A DNA stretch of 64,000 nucleotides from Agreia sp. Leaf210 (GCF_001421485.1 NZ_LMKK01000002.1:839561-903560); one strand, 5' to 3'; counted from the first letter of the stretch, positions 34,210 through 43,175 are shown. Made by a program: numbers and translations. Notes: generated from the letters alone by a model not told the origin.

Positions 34210-35397
34210 CTATGCCCCTCGCGGCAGGATCACCCACACGCTCGCGCCGCCGAGAGGCGAGGTGTCGATGCCGATGCTGCCGCCGTGCGCATCCACGATT
34301 CGGCGGCAGGTCGAGAGTCCGATACCGAGACCGGGAGTCTCACTCGAGACGTTACGCTCCATCAGGCCGAACACGCGCTCGCGCTGGTCATCGGGAACGC
34401 CGGGGCCGTTGTCATCGACCGTGATGCGCCACGTGCCATCCAGCGCGTAGGCCTTCACTTCGACCTTCGGGTCGACACCCGCGGCGTGACTGAACTTCAC
34501 CGCGTTCGCGACCACGTTCTGAAACAGCGCGCGCAGCAGGGTCGGGTCTCCCGACACCCGCGCGTCGGCGTCGACAGACACGACGGTCTCGGTGATACGG
34601 ATCGCCTGATCGAGGTCGTCGAGCACAGCGGTCATCAGCTCGTCGAGATCGATCTCTTCTCGCCGCGGGCGCGATCCGCCGAGACGCGCGAAATCGAGCA
34701 GGTCGGCGATCATGCTGTCCATGCGCGTGGCGGCCGCATCCGCCCGAAAGAGAGCGGCGGCGACCATCGGCGCCGCCACCACCTCGGGGCTGTCGGCGGC
34801 GAGTTCGATGAAGCCGGCGACAGCGGTGAGCGGATTGCGCAGGTCATGACTGACCTGACCGGCAAAGCGTTCGAGCTGCTCATTCGATCTCTCGAGCTCG
34901 CGGGTGGCCCGACGCAGCTCGAGCACATCGACGATCTGGCGCGCGATCAGCGCAAGACAGCCGCTGAGCTCGTCGGTGAGATCGCGGGTGACATCGTCGA
35001 AGATGCAGATGGTTCCGATGGGCACGCCCGCGGGCGTGATGAGGGGACTCGACGCGTAGAAGCGCACATTGGCGAGGGCGCCGGTCACGAACGGGTTGGA
35101 TGCGAAACGGTCGTCGTTCGTCGCATCAGGCACCACGAGCAGGCCCGGCGTCTGAAGGGCCACCGCGCACATCGACTCCTCGATCGAGCACACCGAGGGC
35201 TCGAAGCCGGCGGCCGCGACCTGGTACTGATTCTCGTCGTCGATCAGGTTGATCACCGCGGTCGGAACCGCGCACAGAGTCGCGGCGAGTTGAGCGAGAC
35301 CCTGCAGGTCTTCCTCGGGAGATGCTCCGAGAATCTCGTACTGCGCGATCGCATCGCGTCGGGTCACGTTCTGCACTGTCGACACTGAATCCCCCAT
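34210..35397 (-). CDS. GAF-domain sensor histidine kinase
   Basis: A 395-residue soluble kinase. A GAF domain (about 20-165) contains AVPTAVINLIDDENQYQVAAAG, SMCAVALQTPG and PAGVPIGTICIFDD, the pattern of GAF domains in phytochrome-like and oxygen/light sensing kinases. Then comes HisKA with the phospho-acceptor in VSHDLRNPLTAV and HATPase_c with N box NVVANAVKFS, G1 DDNGPGVP and G2 GLGIGLSTCRRIVDAHGG. No membrane helix. ATG 35397 is used, but a GTG at 35385 preceded by GGGGGA is an alternative start. No response regulator gene is next to it, so it is an orphan kinase in this window. Confidence 0.88.
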   Translation of the reverse strand: MGDSVSTVQNVTRRDAIAQYEILGASPEEDLQGLAQLAATLCAVPTAVINLIDDENQYQVAAAGFEPSVCSIEESMCAVALQTPGLLVVPDATNDDRFASNPFVTGALANVRFYASSPLITPAGVPIGTICIFDDVTRDLTDELSGCLALIARQIVDVLELRRATRELERSNEQLERFAGQVSHDLRNPLTAVAGFIELAADSPEVVAAPMVAAALFRADAAATRMDSMIADLLDFARLGGSRPRREEIDLDELMTAVLDDLDQAIRITETVVSVDADARVSGDPTLLRALFQNVVANAVKFSHAAGVDPKVEVKAYALDGTWRITVDDNGPGVPDDQRERVFGLMERNVSSETPGLGIGLSTCRRIVDAHGGSIGIDTSPLGGASVWVILPRGA

Positions 35398-35547
35398 GCA
35401 CCGGCTGTGGTGCGTCACTGGCCATTCTTCCAAGGTTCGAGGAATTTCGCTCAGTTTCGTCGCGACCGGGCCAAGGTCGATTGGGCTACCGCTCCGCGAC
35501 TCCCGCTCCGCGACTCCCGCTCGGCACCATCGGCATACGCTTGATCG

Positions 35548-36675
35548 GTGAGAGTCGTCTGCTCGTTCGTCGGCGGCGCCGGGCATCTGGTGCCGCAGCT
35601 TCCCCTGCACAAAGTACTCGCTGAGGCGGGGCACCGGCTGACTCTGGTCGGGCGACAGTCAGGCATTGCGGTCGCCTCAGAGGCGCTCTACGACAGCATC
35701 GTTGTTCGGCCAGACCCGCGAGCGACACCCTCCCGCGACATCGCTCCGCTCGTGCCGGTCGACATCGGCACCGAGCTCGCCGTGGTGTCCGACTACTTCG
35801 CCGGACGCGCAGCGGAGGACTCTTTCGATTCCGTGATCGCCACCCTGGCCGGAGCGTCTCTCGTCATCTGCGACGAACTCGACTTCGGCGCGATCGCCGC
35901 TGCCGATGTCGCCGGTGTTCCTGTCGTGGTGGTCTCGGTGATCGCAACGGGCGCCCTGGTCCGGCCGTCACTCGTCGCCGCATCCGTTTCGGCGATGCGC
36001 CAACGTCACGGAATCACGGGCGCTCCCCGGCTCCGCGGCGACCTATTCGTCGTGCCGTTCGCGCCCTCGATGCGGCAGGCCGCATCCGGCGAATGGGCCG
36101 ACGGCCCCGATACCGTCTGGATGCGCCCGGACCCCGCGAACCCGCAACCGCAGAGCGCGGCCCCGGCCACCGACGGCTCGGTCGTGGTGACCCTCGGCAC
36201 GGAGTTCAACACGGAGTCGGGCGATCTCTTCGACCGCATCCTGGCGGCACTGAGCACGATCGACACACCCGCAGTCGTCGCCGTCGGGCGCGATCTAGAC
36301 CCGGATCGCTTCGGCCCCCAGCCGTCGCACATCCGCGTCGAGCGATACGTCGACCTGGGCGCCCTGATTCCGCGGGCGGAAGTAATGCTGCATCACGGCG
36401 GTAGCGGGGTGTTCACCGCCGCGGCTCTGGGCGGAGCGCCGCAGCTCGTCTTTGCGATGGGTGCCGATCAGCCTTTCACCGCCAATCGGGTCACTGCTTT
36501 AGAGGTGGGCCTAGCCATGGATGCGATGACGTCGACCCCCGAGCAGATACGCGACGCGATCCGGCAGCTTCGCCGCAACGATGCTGTTCGCGCCAGAACG
36601 GGCGCGCTGCGCGACGAGCTGCTCAGCCTGCCGAATGCAGAGTCCCTGCTGCCCGCACTGACCGCACTGACCTGA
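35548..36675 (+). CDS. GT-B glycosyltransferase, GT1 (UGT/MGT-like)
   Basis: A 375-residue nucleotide-sugar-dependent glycosyltransferase that glycosylates small acceptors such as macrolides or polyketides. The N-terminal acceptor domain begins MRVVCSFVGGAGHLVPQLPL with the GxGHxxP loop (catalytic His). The C-terminal donor domain has VVVTLGTEFNTES and the GT1 donor motif MLHHGGSGVFTAAALGGAPQLV. DQPFTANRV contains the usual DQ pair that contacts the sugar. GTG start. It is divergent from the kinase. The acceptor is unknown and no biosynthetic cluster is nearby, so a resistance or detoxifying role is possible. Confidence 0.88.
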   Translation: MRVVCSFVGGAGHLVPQLPLHKVLAEAGHRLTLVGRQSGIAVASEALYDSIVVRPDPRATPSRDIAPLVPVDIGTELAVVSDYFAGRAAEDSFDSVIATLAGASLVICDELDFGAIAAADVAGVPVVVVSVIATGALVRPSLVAASVSAMRQRHGITGAPRLRGDLFVVPFAPSMRQAASGEWADGPDTVWMRPDPANPQPQSAAPATDGSVVVTLGTEFNTESGDLFDRILAALSTIDTPAVVAVGRDLDPDRFGPQPSHIRVERYVDLGALIPRAEVMLHHGGSGVFTAAALGGAPQLVFAMGADQPFTANRVTALEVGLAMDAMTSTPEQIRDAIRQLRRNDAVRARTGALRDELLSLPNAESLLPALTALT

Positions 36676-36690
36676 CTCCAACGCGCCATT

Positions 36691-36778
36691 GGCGGGCGAG
36701 CGCGCCATGCTGAACGGCGCGCGTGCCCGGTAACGGCGCGCTCGCTGCGCGCGGCTCAATGCGCACTGCTCGCCCGCC
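36691..36778. repeat. GC-rich intergenic palindromic region
   Basis: GGCGGGCGAG (36691-36700) and CTCGCCCGCC (36769-36778) are perfect complements flanking a GCGC-rich interior with GGCGCGC and GCGCGC units. It fills the gap between the glycosyltransferase and the VOC protein gene and may act as a terminator. A similar GAGCGCGC-rich palindrome lies at 50.5 kb. Confidence 0.45.
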
Positions 36779-36810
36779 GCGGCCCGGGGCGTAGCTGGCA
36801 GAATGGCCCG

Positions 36811-37272
36811 ATGCCCGACTCCGTCAGCCCCGAACCGGCCGCGCCAGAACCCGCCCTCGTCCCCGAGCTCCTCGTCACCGACCTCGATACGAGCCTCGCC
36901 TTCTGGCGCGACATCTGCGGGTTCGCCGTCTTGTACGACCGGCCCGAAGAGGGCTTCGCCTACATCACGCACGGCTCCGCACACCTCATGCTCGAGGAGA
37001 TCGGCGACGGTCGGCATTGGATCACAGGCCCGCTCGAGGTGCCGTTCGGTCGGGGCATCAACTTCCAGATCAGCGTTCCGGATGCCGACGGCCTCGCCGC
37101 CTCGATGTCCGCGGCGGACATCCCGTTCTACCTGCCGCTCGAAACCACCTGGTATCGCGTCGGCGACGAAGAAACCGGTGTAACGCAGTTCATCGTCGCC
37201 GATCCCGACGGATACCTCGTGCGCTTTCAGTCGTCGCTGGGCCGCCGCCCGCTGCGCGTCAGCGAGGCGTAG
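36811..37272 (+). CDS. VOC / bleomycin resistance-like protein
   Basis: A 153-residue vicinal oxygen chelate protein of the BRP type. The first beta-alpha-beta-beta-beta unit is ELLVTDLDTSLAFWRDICGFAVLYDRPEEGFAYIT, the second NFQISVPDADGLAASMSAADIPF...QFIVADPDGYLVRF. The DPDGYxVxF ending is the family hallmark, and ITHGSAHLMLEE is the BRP middle block. Such dimers bind and sequester drugs or act as small dioxygenases/isomerases; the role here is open. The first 15 residues are an acidic/Pro-rich extension. Confidence 0.83.
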   Translation: MPDSVSPEPAAPEPALVPELLVTDLDTSLAFWRDICGFAVLYDRPEEGFAYITHGSAHLMLEEIGDGRHWITGPLEVPFGRGINFQISVPDADGLAASMSAADIPFYLPLETTWYRVGDEETGVTQFIVADPDGYLVRFQSSLGRRPLRVSEA

Positions 37273-37314
37273 GAGGCACCAGCCCGGCGTCCGCGAGCGC
37301 CGTGATCTCAAATG

Positions 37315-37344
37315 CACAAGAACTGTTGCGCAATGGTTCTTGTG
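37315..37344. promoter_or_regulatory. ArsR operator (30-bp imperfect palindrome)
   Basis: Outer arms CACAAGAAC (37315-37323) and GTTCTTGTG (37336-37344) are perfect complements, and the centre holds a second palindrome, TTGCGCAA. In all 26 of 30 positions are symmetric. It ends 16 bp before the ATG of the ArsR-MFS operon, consistent with self-repression. Confidence 0.7.
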
Positions 37345-37360
37345 TAGTTACGGTGGGGCT

Positions 37361-37945
37361 ATGACCCCCGCACACGAAGGCCACAGTCCGCTGACCTCGG
37401 CCGCCTCGATGCGCGTCCTCGCGCATCCGACCAGACTCACCCTGCTCGGCCTTCTGCGTGAGCGCGGGCCACAGACGGCCGCGCAGCTCGGCGATATCGT
37501 CGACGAGGCACCGGGCACGGTCAGCTACCACTTGGCCAAGCTCGCATCCATCGACCTCATCGAACCGGCCGAGCCGCAGAGCGCCGACAAGCGGGAGCGC
37601 TGGTGGAAGGCGGCCGCTCCGCTCACCAGCTGGGACATGGCCGAGCTGCTCGACGACCCGGAGAAGGCGGCCGCATCGTGGGCGCTGCAGAAGTCGATCG
37701 GGCAGGCGTATGCCGCCCGCTTCTCCGACTACATCGACGCCGCACCGACGATGCCGCGCGAATGGATCGAGGCCGGCGCGACGGGCGACCGCGTGCTGCG
37801 ACTCACGGCGCACGAACTCGCCTCGCTGACCACCGAGGTCGAGGCTCTGGTCACTCGCTACGCCGAGACGAGCGCGGGTCGCACCGACTCCGACTCCGAC
37901 ACCGCGCCCGTGTCGGTGGTGTACCAGGCCTACCGCCGCCCGTGA
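37361..37945 (+). CDS. ArsR family winged-helix regulator
   Basis: A 194-residue HTH_20-type regulator. RVLAHPTRLTLLGLLRERGPQTAAQLGDIVDEAPGTVSYHLAKLASIDLI is the winged helix, with VSYHLAKL as recognition helix; ERWWKAA follows as wing. No Cys metal-binding motif is present, so it is not a metal sensor of the classical type. The C-terminal part of about 100 residues (TSWDMAELLDDPEKAAASW...) is typical of ArsR proteins paired with MFS exporters. Its TGA overlaps the GTG of the MFS gene. Confidence 0.88.
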   Translation: MTPAHEGHSPLTSAASMRVLAHPTRLTLLGLLRERGPQTAAQLGDIVDEAPGTVSYHLAKLASIDLIEPAEPQSADKRERWWKAAAPLTSWDMAELLDDPEKAAASWALQKSIGQAYAARFSDYIDAAPTMPREWIEAGATGDRVLRLTAHELASLTTEVEALVTRYAETSAGRTDSDSDTAPVSVVYQAYRRP

Positions 37946-39252
37946 CCACCGCGCCGCCGACAGCATCCCGTGGCCAGCGACGGCGGGCATTCGGGTCACT
38001 GTCGGCCCTGCTCGCAGCCCACGCCATCTCGCAGACCGGCAACGTCATCACGACATTCGCCATCCCCTTCTACGTGCTCGGTCTCGGCGGATCCGGGGTC
38101 GAAGTGGGAATCGCCGCCTTCTTCTCCACCGTGCCGATCGTCGTGGGCGGAGCGCTCGGCGGGGTGGTCGTCGATCGCGTCGGGCATCGCCGAGCCGCCA
38201 TCGTCGCCGACGTGATCAGCGGAGCCACCGTGCTGGCGGTCCCCTTGCTCGCGCTCACGGTCGGACTGCCGTTCTGGGCCCTTCTCGTTCTCGTCTTCGC
38301 CGGGGGCCTGCTCGACACCCCCGGCCAGACCGCGCGCCGGGTGATGCTGCCTCGGCTCACCGAACGCGCGGGCATTCCGCTCGAGCGCAGCGTCGGCCTG
38401 CTCGACGGCTCCGAGAGGCTGGCCCGTCTGATCGGCGCCACACTCGCCGGACTGCTCGTCGCACTGATGGGGCCGATCGCGGCGCTCTTCGTCAACGCGG
38501 CGACCTTCGCCGTCTCAGCCCTGCTCACCCGGGCCTTCGTGGCTGCTGCTCCCGTCGAGCCCGCTGCCGAGGCGAACGCGCTCGCTGCGCCGAGCGGCTA
38601 CTGGAGGGACCTCGCCGCGGGGCTTCGCTTCGTCGTCCGCGATCCGCTCATGCGACTGATCGTCGCGCTGGTGCTGATCACGAACCTGATGGATGCCGCA
38701 CGCAGCTCGTCCTTGCTGCCCCTGTACGCGAACGATCGGCTCGGCGGCGCGGCCGCGCTCGGCCTGCTCGTCGCGGTGATGGGCGGATGCGCGCTGCTTG
38801 GCAACATCGCTTTCGGATTCGTTGCGCATCGCGTCGGGCGTCGGGTGACACTCGCCGTGTGCTTCGCTCTGGCCGGGGGCCCGGCCAGCGCCGCGTTCGC
38901 CCTCGACGCTCCCCTTCCGGTACTGGTCGCGGCCACCGCTCTGGGAGGACTCGCCGCCGGGGCCGTCAACCCCATCCTCGGGGCGGTGCAACTCGAGCGG
39001 GTTCCGGAGCACATGCGAGGCCGGGTATTCGGCCTCGTGAATGCCGGGGCGTGGGCGGGGGTGCCTTTCGGAGCCTTACTCGGCGGAGTCGCTGCCGACA
39101 CCATCGGACTCTCCTGGGCCTTCGGCATCATCGCGGTCGTCTACACGCTGGTCACCTTGACCCCGCTGCTCGGCGGCTCGTGGCGACAGATGGAGAGGCA
39201 CCCCTCGCCCCGTGTCAGTTCGCGGGCACCACGTCCCAGTGCTCGCGAATGA
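37942..39252 (+). CDS. MFS transporter (macrolide-efflux / enterobactin-exporter-like)
   Basis: A 436-residue 12-helix transporter of the MFS_3 group. The GTG at 37942 overlaps the ArsR stop (GTGA). Features: ISQTGNVITTFAIPFYVL in helix 1, GGVVVDRVGHRRAAIVAD as motif A, the DTPGQTARRVMLPRL loop, and ERVPEHMRGRVFGLVNAGAWAGVPFGALLGG in the C-half, all usual for macrolide/enterobactin-type exporters. ArsR-coupled members are typically induced by their substrate. The C-terminal 38 bp overlap the convergent SnoaL lipoprotein gene. Confidence 0.87.
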   Translation: MTTAPPTASRGQRRRAFGSLSALLAAHAISQTGNVITTFAIPFYVLGLGGSGVEVGIAAFFSTVPIVVGGALGGVVVDRVGHRRAAIVADVISGATVLAVPLLALTVGLPFWALLVLVFAGGLLDTPGQTARRVMLPRLTERAGIPLERSVGLLDGSERLARLIGATLAGLLVALMGPIAALFVNAATFAVSALLTRAFVAAAPVEPAAEANALAAPSGYWRDLAAGLRFVVRDPLMRLIVALVLITNLMDAARSSSLLPLYANDRLGGAAALGLLVAVMGGCALLGNIAFGFVAHRVGRRVTLAVCFALAGGPASAAFALDAPLPVLVAATALGGLAAGAVNPILGAVQLERVPEHMRGRVFGLVNAGAWAGVPFGALLGGVAADTIGLSWAFGIIAVVYTLVTLTPLLGGSWRQMERHPSPRVSSRAPRPSARE

Positions 39253-40162
39253 GCTTGCCGTCGACGCGGAAGATGTCTGCCGCAAGGAACGGATCGCTCG
39301 CCTTCGCACCGGCGCTCTGGGAGAAGGTCCAGACGAGGTCGCCGTCGGAGAGCGAGATGGAGGACTCCTGGGCGGGGAACTTCGTGGAACCCGAGAAGAA
39401 GCCCTTGAGCGCAGCCGTGCCATTGGGGGCCACGGAGTTGTGCTGCAGGTAGTTCGGGTCGAACGAGGTGTCGAGCACCGACACGTCCTGGTCACGGAAG
39501 AGCGTGTTGTAGGCACCGACGGCGAAGGTGCGGTTCTGCTCCTCCTGGGCCTCGGACACGGATCCCGGCTTGGCGGCGTTGGCGTACAGGTCACTGAACA
39601 TGGTGTTCGTGTTTCCGCTCGCCGGGGTGCCCGTCGGAATCGCCTGCGAGAACGACCACCGCTCGACGATCTTGCCGCCGGTCACGCGGAAGAGGTCGAC
39701 CGCGGCCTCTCCGCTTCGCTCATCGTTGGGGTCGGAAGCGATCTGCCAGTGCACGGCCACGAGATCTCCGTCGGCCGCCTCGTGCTTGACAACCGCCTGC
39801 GCGTTGGCGACACGGGTGTGCGCCGCCGCGAACTGGTCGAGCAGTCCGCCGGGGCCCGCGGTGAGACCGGAACCGTGCGCCACTGCGTCGGGGGCGACCA
39901 CGGCCTCCGCCTCGGCCTTGGCCTTCGCCGACGTGGGATCGGGGAAGACATCCGCGATGAGGGTGAGCACCGCCTTCTCGTTGGCCGATTCGACCGTCGA
40001 ATTCGAGCGGTCCGCGTTCGTTCCGCCGCTCGAGGTCGTGTCGACCACCGCGGCCGCCGTCGGGCTGGATGACGTGTCGCCGGTCGATGAGGCCGAGCCG
40101 GCAGTCGAGCATCCGGCAAGAATGGCGACGCCCGCAACGGCTGCTGCCACTCGGGTGACCAT
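39215..40162 (-). CDS. lipoprotein with two SnoaL-like domains
   Basis: A 315-residue secreted protein. The ATG at 40162 gives a compact signal peptide with lipobox LAGC (Cys18) and has GAGGAA upstream; an upstream ATG at 40189 lies inside a palindrome and has no ribosome site. After a Ser/Thr-rich linker come two NTF2/SnoaL-type domains: about 65-175 (AVLTLIADVF...DLVAVHWQIA...AAVDLFRVTGGKIVERWSF) and about 205-315 (FAVGAYNTLF...DLVWTFSQSA...AADIFRVDGKLIREHWDVV). Both end in the FRVxxGKIxExWD signature. SnoaL-like folds isomerise or bind small ligands; here possibly an external sensor or binding protein. Confidence 0.85.
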   Translation of the reverse strand: MVTRVAAAVAGVAILAGCSTAGSASSTGDTSSSPTAAAVVDTTSSGGTNADRSNSTVESANEKAVLTLIADVFPDPTSAKAKAEAEAVVAPDAVAHGSGLTAGPGGLLDQFAAAHTRVANAQAVVKHEAADGDLVAVHWQIASDPNDERSGEAAVDLFRVTGGKIVERWSFSQAIPTGTPASGNTNTMFSDLYANAAKPGSVSEAQEEQNRTFAVGAYNTLFRDQDVSVLDTSFDPNYLQHNSVAPNGTAALKGFFSGSTKFPAQESSISLSDGDLVWTFSQSAGAKASDPFLAADIFRVDGKLIREHWDVVPAN

Positions 40163-40179
40163 GCTGAGGGTTCCTCTAT

Positions 40180-40197
40180 TAGTTGTCATGACAACTA
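40180..40197. promoter_or_regulatory. 18-bp perfect palindrome, MarR-type operator
   Basis: TAGTTGTCATGACAACTA is fully symmetric. It lies 18 bp upstream of the SnoaL lipoprotein start and about 135 bp upstream of the divergent cysteine hydrolase. The form is typical of MarR-family sites, but no MarR gene is adjacent. Confidence 0.65.
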
Positions 40198-40332
40198 TTC
40201 TTGCGACGCCGACTGGGAGTGGCCCTACAGTCCCGTGCGGTTCTCCCGTCAACGCTCGCGGTCACGGGCAACAACCAGGTTCGCCGCCGCCGCGCTCCCA
40301 CCTCTGTATATGGACAACGTCATACTGGACAA

Positions 40333-40875
40333 ATGACTCGCGCACTGGTGATCGTTGACATCCAACTCGACTACTTCGACGGGGGCGCCTTCCCGCTGGT
40401 CGGGCCGGATGCCGCAGCCGCCGCGGCCCGCTCGGTTCTCGACGGTTTCCGCGCATCCGGCGAGCCCATCGTGCACATCTTTCACGTCTCGACCGAGGCC
40501 GAGGCCCCCTTCTTCGTGAAAGGCACCCCGGGCATCGAGATCCACCCGCTGGTGGCGCCGGTCGGCGACGAGATCGTGCTCGAGAAGCACGAGCCCAACA
40601 GCTTCATCGGAACGGGACTTCAGCAGGTGCTGACCGACGAGGGGGTGACCGAGCTGGTCGTCGTCGGCATGATGAGCAGCATGTGCATCGACTCGACGAC
40701 GCGCGCCGCCAGCGAACTGGGCTTCGAGGTCACCGTCGTCAGCGACGCCTGCGCCGCACCGGATCTCACCTTCGGCGACACGGTGATCCCGGGCGCCACG
40801 GTGCACGCGTCATTCATGGCCGCGCTCGACGGCAGCTTCGCCACGGTGTCGACGAGCGGCGAACTGCAGGACTAG
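40333..40875 (+). CDS. cysteine hydrolase, isochorismatase family
   Basis: A 180-residue amidohydrolase-fold enzyme. The Asp-Lys-Cys triad is present: Asp9 in VIVDIQ, Lys85 in LEKHEPNSF and Cys118 in SSMCIDST. The cis-peptide loop VVGMMSSM precedes the Cys as in nicotinamidases and related hydrolases. Members cleave amide or vinyl-ether bonds, such as nicotinamide, N-carbamoyl compounds or isochorismate; the substrate is open. TGGACAA is repeated twice just before the ATG and might bind a regulator. It diverges from the SnoaL lipoprotein. Confidence 0.88.
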   Translation: MTRALVIVDIQLDYFDGGAFPLVGPDAAAAAARSVLDGFRASGEPIVHIFHVSTEAEAPFFVKGTPGIEIHPLVAPVGDEIVLEKHEPNSFIGTGLQQVLTDEGVTELVVVGMMSSMCIDSTTRAASELGFEVTVVSDACAAPDLTFGDTVIPGATVHASFMAALDGSFATVSTSGELQD

Positions 40876-40894
40876 GCCGCCTCGTCGACGACTC

Positions 40895-41617
40895 TCAGTC
40901 TCGACTCAACGAGTCCATGCGCCCCACGTACATCGAGCGGTGCAGCTCTGTCACGTGGGCATGCGCGAGCCGGCTCGCACTCGCCGCGTCGCGGTTCGCC
41001 ACCGCCTCGATCAACAACGCGTGCTCCGTGTTCGACTCCGCGAGATACTCCAGGCGATAGGGCACGAAGTACTCGTAGAGCTCGTTCGACACCCGACGAT
41101 GCAGGATCGCGGCTCCCGCCACATGGGCCGCCGCCGCGACCGCCTCGTGGAAGGCGGCATCCGCCTCGCGAAAGTCTGCCCAGTCCCTGGCCGCCCGCAT
41201 CCGCGTCACGAGCGCGCCGAGCTCGGTCAACTCCTCATCCGTGCGCGCTGCGCTGGCGAGACCGGCGAGGCCCGCCTCGATCACGGCGCGCTGATCAATG
41301 AGGTCGTGAACGTGCTGGGCATCCTCCCGGTAGGCAGCCAGAGCCGGAATGCCGTGTTCGGGAAGGACCTCGGCGATGAACGACCCCCCGGAGCCTCCGC
41401 GCAGCCGCACCACGAGTCCCTCCTCACTCAGCAGCCGATAGGCCCGTCGTGCCGTCATCTCGCTGACGCCGAACGCTCGAGCCGTCTCCGCCGGGGTCGG
41501 CAGGCGCTGCCCGGCGGCGAGCATTCCCAGATCCACTCCGAGCCAGATGCGAGCGCGCACGGTGTCGACGGCCGAGGTGCGACGAATCGCGCCGAGCGCG
41601 GGTGAGTCGAGATCCAC
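40895..41617 (-). CDS. GntR family (FadR/FCD type) transcriptional regulator
   Basis: A 240-residue regulator. The N-terminal winged helix is VRARIWLGVDLGMLAAGQRLPTPAETARAFGVSEMTARRAYRLLSEEGLVVRLRGGSGG. The C-terminal FCD domain has EAGLAGLASAARTDEEL and FREADAAFHEAVAAAAH, with the Asp and His residues that hold metal and carboxylate ligands. It is the last gene of the nitrilase-permease operon, 51 bp behind the permease gene, and probably responds to the substrate or product. GTG start at 41617. Confidence 0.88.
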   Translation of the reverse strand: MDLDSPALGAIRRTSAVDTVRARIWLGVDLGMLAAGQRLPTPAETARAFGVSEMTARRAYRLLSEEGLVVRLRGGSGGSFIAEVLPEHGIPALAAYREDAQHVHDLIDQRAVIEAGLAGLASAARTDEELTELGALVTRMRAARDWADFREADAAFHEAVAAAAHVAGAAILHRRVSNELYEYFVPYRLEYLAESNTEHALLIEAVANRDAASASRLAHAHVTELHRSMYVGRMDSLSRD

Positions 41618-41668
41618 GGTCGGCTCCGTTCAGGTCATGGATGCCGCCGGCCCGGCCGGCAGGGCCGG

Positions 41669-43129
41669 TCAGGCGGGCGGCATCTCGGCATCCACATCGA
41701 TTGCCGCACCCCGATCGAGCCGGAGCCGCGCTCCCAGCACGATACCAAGCAGCAACGCGACGACCGGCACCAGGGCGAGCGCCGTACTCACGGCCACGCT
41801 GCCACCCGTCACAAGAGTGAAGTTCGACAGCACGAGCCACATCGCGACGATGAGGCCCAGAACCGCGAGCACCGGGAACACCCGCGCTCCCGCGGTGCGC
41901 CCCTCGGCGAGTGCGGGGCGGCGAAGGAAGAAAACGAAGACGGCAACCGAGGTGAGGAGCATGAGAATGACCATGCCCACCGTCGCCACCCCGGCCATCG
42001 AACCGAAGACGCCGACGAGCGGGTCGAGACCCGACAGCGCCAACACGGCGAGAACGATGGCGGCCGTGATGGTCTGAACGATCGACGACACCGATGGGGA
42101 GTGGTGACGGGCGTGCCGACGCCCGAGCGCAGACGGCAAGACGCGCTTGTTCGCGAGGCTGAACTGGTAGCGGGCGATCACGTTGTGAAAAGAGAGAACG
42201 CAGGCGAAGAGGCTGGTCACGAGAAGCACCTGGATCACATCGCGCATGATCGGGCCGAGGTACCGGGTGGCCGTGTCGAGCAGGAGGTTGCCCTCGCCGT
42301 CGAGAGTCTTCTGGGCGACTGCGACCGCGTTGCCGGCACCGACGCCCGTGATGAGAGCCCAGCACGAGACCGCGTAGAAGACTCCGATGACGATCACGGC
42401 GATGTACGTCGCTCTCGGGATGGTCTTCTCGGGGTTGCGCGCCTCGTCACGGAAGACGGCGGTCGCCTCGAACCCGATGAAACCGGTGAGAGCGAAGAGC
42501 ACCGCGACGCCGATTCCCGGGGTGAAGACGGTGGCGGGATCGAACGTCTCGGTGGCGATGCCGCTGTCGCCTCCCGTGGCGAAGATCACGACATCGAGCA
42601 CGACGACGACCAGGATCTCGAGCGCCAGAGCCACGCCCAGAACGCGGGCGCTCAGGTCGATGTGCCGGTAGCCGAGCACCGCGACGATCGCCATGGCGGC
42701 GAAGGAGTAGAGCCACCACGCGACATCGGGCCCGCCGAAGTAGGTCACCAGGTCGCCGACGGCCCACCCCATGTATCCGTACACCCCCACCTGAATCGCC
42801 GTGTAGGCGACGAGGGCGGTGAAGGCGGTGCCGAGACCGAGTCTGGCTCCGAGCCCCGCGGTCACGTAGGAGAAGAAGGCGCCCGCCTCTTTCACGAACG
42901 GCGTCATCGTCACGAAGCCCACCGAGAACAGCAGCAGGATGACTGCCGCGAGAGCGAATCCGATGGGCGCCCCCGCGCCGTTGCCGCTCCCGACGGCGAG
43001 AGGCACGTTGCCGCCGATCACCGTCAGCGGAGCCGCCGCGGCGATCACCATGAAGACGATGGAGCGCGTGCCGAGCTGCCCCTCGAGGCGTGTGCTCGAG
43101 TGCGAGGTGACAGTGGGTGAGGCGGTCAT
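41669..43129 (-). CDS. APC family amino acid/amine permease
   Basis: A 486-residue transporter with about 12 helices. SIVFMVIAAAAPLTVIGGN is helix 1 with the APC substrate loop, and GFIGFEATAVFRDEARNPEKTIPRATYIAV is the conserved helix 6-loop segment of amino acid permeases. ATG at 43129, 46 bp after the nitrilase stop. Placement between a nitrilase-type amidase and a GntR regulator suggests import of the amide, nitrile or amine that the hydrolase acts on. Confidence 0.88.
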   Translation of the reverse strand: MTASPTVTSHSSTRLEGQLGTRSIVFMVIAAAAPLTVIGGNVPLAVGSGNGAGAPIGFALAAVILLLFSVGFVTMTPFVKEAGAFFSYVTAGLGARLGLGTAFTALVAYTAIQVGVYGYMGWAVGDLVTYFGGPDVAWWLYSFAAMAIVAVLGYRHIDLSARVLGVALALEILVVVVLDVVIFATGGDSGIATETFDPATVFTPGIGVAVLFALTGFIGFEATAVFRDEARNPEKTIPRATYIAVIVIGVFYAVSCWALITGVGAGNAVAVAQKTLDGEGNLLLDTATRYLGPIMRDVIQVLLVTSLFACVLSFHNVIARYQFSLANKRVLPSALGRRHARHHSPSVSSIVQTITAAIVLAVLALSGLDPLVGVFGSMAGVATVGMVILMLLTSVAVFVFFLRRPALAEGRTAGARVFPVLAVLGLIVAMWLVLSNFTLVTGGSVAVSTALALVPVVALLLGIVLGARLRLDRGAAIDVDAEMPPA

Positions 43130-43175
43130 GGTCTGCTTTCGGTCGGGTGGTCGGAGATAGATCTGAGCGCGACGC

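Noticed and set aside
37342-37361. Metal-responsive ArsR control of the 37-39 kb operon
   Set aside because: The ArsR protein lacks Cys or His clusters used for arsenic, cadmium or zinc sensing, and the partner is a drug-type MFS exporter.
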